From Pseudooceanicola marinus (lineage in GTDB: Bacteria; Pseudomonadota; Alphaproteobacteria; Rhodobacterales; Rhodobacteraceae), in NCBI RefSeq assembly GCF_020177265.1, contig NZ_JAIVMC010000016.1, positions 1 through 64,000 on the forward strand: a stretch of 64,000 bases of DNA, written 5' to 3'. Both the position numbers and the translations under genes were made by a program. Position 1 is the stretch's first letter. Every line of letters begins with the position of its first letter. Below, one piece after another: positions 60,813 to 64,000 of this stretch. The notes under the pieces were generated by a model. It did not search any database. It had not been told where the DNA came from and saw only the letters and a program-made list of their open reading frames with translations.

Positions 60813-60824
60813 ATGTCTAGACAT
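60813..60824. promoter_or_regulatory. HutC-like operator in the hisC-like/SDR divergent region
   Basis: ATGTCTAGACAT is a perfect 12-bp palindrome, 43 bp upstream of the hisC-like start and 23 bp upstream of the SDR start. It is the most symmetrical of the four HutC-like sites. Confidence 0.65.
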
Positions 60825-60846
60825 GTCAAGCGAAAGTGACCTTCCC

Positions 60847-61620
60847 ATGGCCGAAACTCCGCCGCTGCCCGCCGATTGCACCTTCGATTTCACCGGCCGC
60901 CGGGTGCTGGTCACCGGCGCCAGTCGTGGCATCGGCCGCACGCTGGCCCTGGCCTTTGCCCGCGCCGGCGCCGACCTGGTGCTGACCGCCCGCGCCCTGC
61001 CCTCGCTGGACGACACGGCGGCCGAGGCCCGCGCGCTTGGCCGCGACGTGATCTGCCGCGCCGTGGATCAGCAGTCGGTCGCCGCCGTGCAGGAGGGGTT
61101 GTCGGATCTGCCCCCGCTGGACGTTCTGGTCAACAACGCCGGGATCGAGGACGTGCGCCCCACCCTCGACGTGGACGAGGCGCTCTGGGACAAGATCGTC
61201 GATACCAACCTGAAGGGCGCCTTCTTCGTCGCCCAGGCGGCGGCGAAATCCATGGAGGGACGCGGCGGCGCGATCATCAACCTGGCCTCGCTGACCTCTT
61301 TCGTCGGTGTCCCCACGGCCACCCCCTATACCGCCTCGAAAACCGGCATCCTGGGCATGACCCGCGCCATGGCCGCCGAATGGGCGCCCTTGGGCATCCG
61401 CGTCAACGCCATCGCGCCGGGGTATTTCGAAACCGGCCTCACCTCGACCTTCTACGAGGATGAGGGCTGGGTGCAGGCGATGACCGACAGCGTGCCCATG
61501 GGCCGCCTCGGCAATCTCGACGATCTGGAGGGCGCGACCCTCTTCCTTGCCTCCTCCGCCGCGCGCTATATCGCCGGGCAGTGCCTGGCCATCGACGGCG
61601 GCTTCCTGGCTAAAATCTAG
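60847..61620 (+). CDS. Short-chain dehydrogenase/reductase (SDR) family oxidoreductase
   Basis: A 257-residue classical SDR. Cofactor motif TGASRGIG, the NNAG motif (VNNAGIEDV), the catalytic serine in NLASLTSFVG, and YTASK (Tyr and Lys of YxxxK) are in normal order, with a C-terminal IDGGFLAKI. The ATG at 60847 is chosen; the ATG at 60823 falls inside the palindromic operator. It starts a forward unit with a HisD-like dehydrogenase and a zinc alcohol dehydrogenase. The same enzyme trio (SDR, HisD-like, zinc ADH) is known as HpsO, HpsN and HpsP in dihydroxypropanesulfonate degradation, which is one possible role; a histidinol/imidazole alcohol role is another. Confidence 0.88.
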   Translation: MAETPPLPADCTFDFTGRRVLVTGASRGIGRTLALAFARAGADLVLTARALPSLDDTAAEARALGRDVICRAVDQQSVAAVQEGLSDLPPLDVLVNNAGIEDVRPTLDVDEALWDKIVDTNLKGAFFVAQAAAKSMEGRGGAIINLASLTSFVGVPTATPYTASKTGILGMTRAMAAEWAPLGIRVNAIAPGYFETGLTSTFYEDEGWVQAMTDSVPMGRLGNLDDLEGATLFLASSAARYIAGQCLAIDGGFLAKI

Positions 61621-61666
61621 GCAGATCCGCCGCCGCCCGGCCCGCGCCACGCTCCGCAGGCGCAAT

Positions 61667-61678
61667 AAGTATATACAA
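61667..61678. promoter_or_regulatory. HutC-like operator upstream of the HisD-like gene
   Basis: AAGTATATACAA (minus strand TTGTATATACTT) lies 77 bp upstream of the HisD-like start and contains the palindrome GTATATAC. It shares its TATACTTA flank with the hutI site. Confidence 0.55.
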
Positions 61679-61754
61679 TTCAGGTCCGGTGGCTAGAACA
61701 GCCCCGACCGCTCTCCCGAAGGCCCCGCGGGGCCGCCAAGAAAAAGGTGCTCCC

Positions 61755-63083
61755 ATGCCCCAAGTGACCCAGCACAGCCTCGCCGGCCTCTCGCCCGAAG
61801 ACCGCGCCGCCCTGACCAACCGGTCCGAGGCCGACCTGTCCTTCTTCCTGGAAAAGGCCGCGCCGATCATCGAGGCCGTGCGCACCGAAGGCGACGCCGC
61901 CCTGGTCCGCTTCGGGCGCGAGTTCGACAAATCCGAGGGCCTGACCGCCGACATCCTGCAGGCGCCGGAGAGCGAATTCGACGAGGCCTTCGACCTGGTG
62001 GAGCCCGAGGTGATCGAGGCGATCCGCAAGGGCATCCGCAACATCCGCACCTTCCATGAAGAACAGGCGCCGGAACCCATGTGGCTCAAGGAAGTCAGCC
62101 CCGGCGCCTTCGCCGGTGACCGCTGGACGCCGATCGACTCCGTCGCGCTTTACGTGCCGCGCGGCAAGGGCTCCTTCCCGTCCGTCACCATGATGACCGC
62201 CGTGCCCGGCGCCGTGGCCAAGGTGCCGAACCTGGCGATCTTCACGCCCCCCGGCCCCGACGGCAAGGTGGACGCGGCCACCCTGGTCGCCGCCCGGCTC
62301 GCCGGCGTCGAAACCATCTACAAATGCGGCGGGGCCCAGGCCGTGGCCGCCGCCGCCTATGGCACCGAAACCGTGAAGAAGGCGCAGAAGATCGTCGGCC
62401 CCGGCTCCCCCTGGGTCGTCGCCGCGAAACGCCTGCTGGCCTCGGAAATTGACCCGGGCCTGCCCGCCGGCCCGTCCGAGGTGATGATCCTCGCCGACGA
62501 CACGGTGCACGGCGGGCTGGCCGCCATGGACCTGCTGATCGAGGCCGAACACGGCCCCGACAGCTCCGCCTGGCTGGTCACCAACTCGCAGCGCGTCATC
62601 GACGAGGCGCTGGAGGCCCTGCCGGAGCTTTGGGCCGCGATGACCGACCAGCGCGTCGAGTTCTCCCAATCCGTGCTGTGCAACGGCGCGGGCGGCATCG
62701 TCCTGGCGGCTGACATGGATGACGCCTGCGCCTTCGTGAACGAATACGCCCCGGAACACCTGGAAATCCTGTCGGAGAAACCTTTTGAGTACCTGGGCCA
62801 GATCACCGACGCGGCCGAGGTCCTGATGGGCACGCACACCCCCGTGTCGATCGGCAACTTCGCCCTCGGCCCGAACGCCGTGCTGCCCACCTCCAAGGGG
62901 GCAAAAACCTACGGGCCGCTGTCGGTCACCGATTTCCTGCGCCGCTCCTCCATCGGCTACGTCACCGAAAAGGGCTACCCGGAACTGGCTGAAACCGCCC
63001 ACACCCTGGCGAAATACGAGGGCTTCTCCTCGCACGCCAACGCGGTCAGCGAGATGCGTGCGAAGTACCTGAAGAAGTCCTAA
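61755..63083 (+). CDS. Histidinol dehydrogenase-like protein (HisD/HpsN family)
   Basis: A 442-residue NAD-dependent dehydrogenase of the HisD family. Conserved blocks include YVPRGKGSFPSVTMMTAVPG, GGAQAVAAAAYGTETV, IVGPGSPWVVAAKRLL, AGPSEVMILAD, IEAEHGPDSSAWLVTN and YAPEHLEI; the classical QAEHD zinc/catalytic segment reads EAEHG, a small difference from biosynthetic HisD. AAAAAGG precedes the ATG at 61755. HisD oxidises histidinol to histidine in two steps; the paralogue HpsN oxidises dihydroxypropanesulfonate to sulfolactate. With a HutC-like site upstream and hut genes beside it, catabolic use of histidinol feeding hut is also plausible. It is probably not the biosynthetic hisD. Confidence 0.85.
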   Translation: MPQVTQHSLAGLSPEDRAALTNRSEADLSFFLEKAAPIIEAVRTEGDAALVRFGREFDKSEGLTADILQAPESEFDEAFDLVEPEVIEAIRKGIRNIRTFHEEQAPEPMWLKEVSPGAFAGDRWTPIDSVALYVPRGKGSFPSVTMMTAVPGAVAKVPNLAIFTPPGPDGKVDAATLVAARLAGVETIYKCGGAQAVAAAAYGTETVKKAQKIVGPGSPWVVAAKRLLASEIDPGLPAGPSEVMILADDTVHGGLAAMDLLIEAEHGPDSSAWLVTNSQRVIDEALEALPELWAAMTDQRVEFSQSVLCNGAGGIVLAADMDDACAFVNEYAPEHLEILSEKPFEYLGQITDAAEVLMGTHTPVSIGNFALGPNAVLPTSKGAKTYGPLSVTDFLRRSSIGYVTEKGYPELAETAHTLAKYEGFSSHANAVSEMRAKYLKKS

Positions 63084-63156
63084 AATGACGTCGTGAACCG
63101 AGGGGGCCGCGCCCGCCGTGGCCCCCTGCCCGTCCGATCCAAGAAAGGCCGATCAA

Positions 63157-64000
63157 ATGCGCGCCGTCCGTCTTCATGCCACCCGCGACCTGCGTTTCGA
63201 AACCGTTGACGCCCCCCTGCCGCCCCGGCCGGATGAGGTGACCCTGCGCGTCACCGCCGCCGGGATCTGCGGATCGGACCTGCACAACTACGCCACCGGC
63301 GCCTGGATCAGCCGCGCGCCCTCGGTCGCCGGGCATGAATTTACCGGCGTCGTGACAGCCGTCGGCGGCGACGTGGCCCATGTGGTCGAGGGCCAGCGCG
63401 TCATCGTCGACAGCCGCCACACCTGCGGCACCTGCCCCGCCTGCCTCGAAGGCAACGGGCAGGTCTGCGACGACCTCGGCTTCCTGGGCGAAAAGATCGA
63501 CGGCGGCTTTGCCGAATCCGTCACCCTGCCCGCCCGCAACGTGGCCCCCGCCCCCGAAGGCGTGCCGGACCGGCACCTGGCGATGGTCGAACCGCTGGCC
63601 GTGGCCCTGCACGCCGTCCGACGCCTGGATGCGCCCGAAGGCGCCGAGGTGGTGGTCACCGGCTGTGGCCCGATCGGCGGGCTGGTGGCCCTGCTGCTGA
63701 CCCGCGCCGGCCATCCCGTCCGGGTGATCGACCTGAACGCGGCGCGGGTGAACCTGGTCTGCGAGGCCACCGGCGCCACCGCCGCCACGCTCGACGCCCT
63801 GCCCCGCTTCCGCTTTGCCGTCGACACGACCGGCGCCGCGCCCGTCATCTCCGCCCTAGTCGAGGCGATCGCGGGCTGTTCGCGCCTGGCCCTGGTGGGC
63901 ATCGGCGCGGCGAAACCGCTCTTGGACCCCGTGCACCTGGTGGAACGCGAAATCACCCTGCTGGGCTGTCACGCCTACGGCCCCGAGTTCTTCGAGGTGG
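63157..64000 (+). CDS. Zinc-binding alcohol dehydrogenase (3' end outside window)
   Basis: At least 281 residues of a medium-chain, zinc-dependent dehydrogenase resembling threonine/sorbitol dehydrogenases. Catalytic zinc ligands appear in AAGICGSDLHNY (Cys) and GHEFTG (His-Glu); the structural zinc cysteines are in CGTCPACLEGNGQVC; the NAD loop is VVTGCGPIGGLVALL. AAGAAAGG precedes the ATG at 63157. The open frame reaches the right edge without a stop, so the gene is cut by the window. It lies 73 bp behind the HisD-like gene in the same direction and may be its partner enzyme (HpsP-like, or an imidazole-alcohol dehydrogenase). Confidence 0.88.
   Translation, partial: MRAVRLHATRDLRFETVDAPLPPRPDEVTLRVTAAGICGSDLHNYATGAWISRAPSVAGHEFTGVVTAVGGDVAHVVEGQRVIVDSRHTCGTCPACLEGNGQVCDDLGFLGEKIDGGFAESVTLPARNVAPAPEGVPDRHLAMVEPLAVALHAVRRLDAPEGAEVVVTGCGPIGGLVALLLTRAGHPVRVIDLNAARVNLVCEATGATAATLDALPRFRFAVDTTGAAPVISALVEAIAGCSRLALVGIGAAKPLLDPVHLVEREITLLGCHAYGPEFFEV

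Noticed and set aside
61755-63083. Biosynthetic hisD
   Set aside because: It lies beside hut, SDR and ADH genes, with no other his genes of the synthesis operon, and has an altered EAEHG segment. A catabolic paralogue is more likely.
1-64000. CRISPR arrays, insertion sequences, tRNA or rRNA genes
   Set aside because: No regularly spaced repeats, no transposase motifs with terminal inverted repeats, and no cloverleaf or rRNA-like stretches were seen. Reading by eye could miss a degenerate tRNA.

Overview
The window looks like part of a plasmid, chromid or megaplasmid of a high-GC alphaproteobacterium, most likely Rhodobacterales (roseobacter group). It opens inside a plasmid-type ParA gene followed by ParB. 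The gene content (AcuI, HutIHGUD, polyamine-type ABC systems, alkylsulfatase, RidA/DUF1028) and the tightly packed GC-rich operons fit that group. The replicase is not visible and would lie to the left. I see no tRNA, rRNA, CRISPR array or insertion sequence. Species and exact replicon type cannot be settled from the sequence alone.

Layout. (1) 1-4007: parAB with candidate parS palindromes inside both genes, then a visibly more AT-rich stretch with a one-motif PLD-family protein and a WGR-domain protein. (2) 4129-13880: a GntR regulator and AcuI-type acrylyl-CoA reductase, divergent from a FAD-linked oxidase and a fused indolepyruvate ferredoxin oxidoreductase; these meet an ADP-forming acyl-CoA synthetase and a crotonase on the other strand. 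(3) 13981-21143: pseudouridine catabolism (psuK with an N-terminal HTH, psuG), divergent from a 2-oxoglutarate/Fe(II) oxygenase and a complete ABC importer. (4) 21231-26367: a Fic AMPylase-type protein, an isomerase plus Gfo/Idh dehydrogenase pair, and a flavin monooxygenase. (5) 26675-41132: a long catabolic array: GMC oxidoreductase, polyamine-type ABC importer, YtcJ-like amidohydrolase, RidA, DUF1028, aldehyde dehydrogenase, LysR, LuxR, class III aminotransferase and ArgE-like deacylase. (6) 41166-49661: a LacI-controlled sugar module (isomerase, solute-binding protein, two permeases, ATPase, GMC dehydrogenase) with conserved operators. (7) 49829-64000: a HutC-type regulator, an alkylsulfatase with a LuxR regulator, the hutIHGUD operon, then a HisC-like aminotransferase, an SDR, a HisD-like dehydrogenase and a zinc alcohol dehydrogenase that runs off the end.

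How it fits together. Most of the window is nutrient scavenging: importers next to oxidases, dehydrogenases, lyases and local regulators. Two regulons can be read from repeated operators. A LacI-type palindrome GCAAACGTTTGC occurs at the lacI/isomerase divergon and upstream of the GMC gene. A HutC-like 12-bp motif occurs upstream of hutC, hutI, the hisC-like/SDR divergon and the hisD-like gene. The second ties the uncharacterised hisC/SDR/hisD/ADH genes to histidine catabolism or places them under a sister regulator, and it is the most interesting signal here. HutF, needed to link HutI to HutG, is not in the window.
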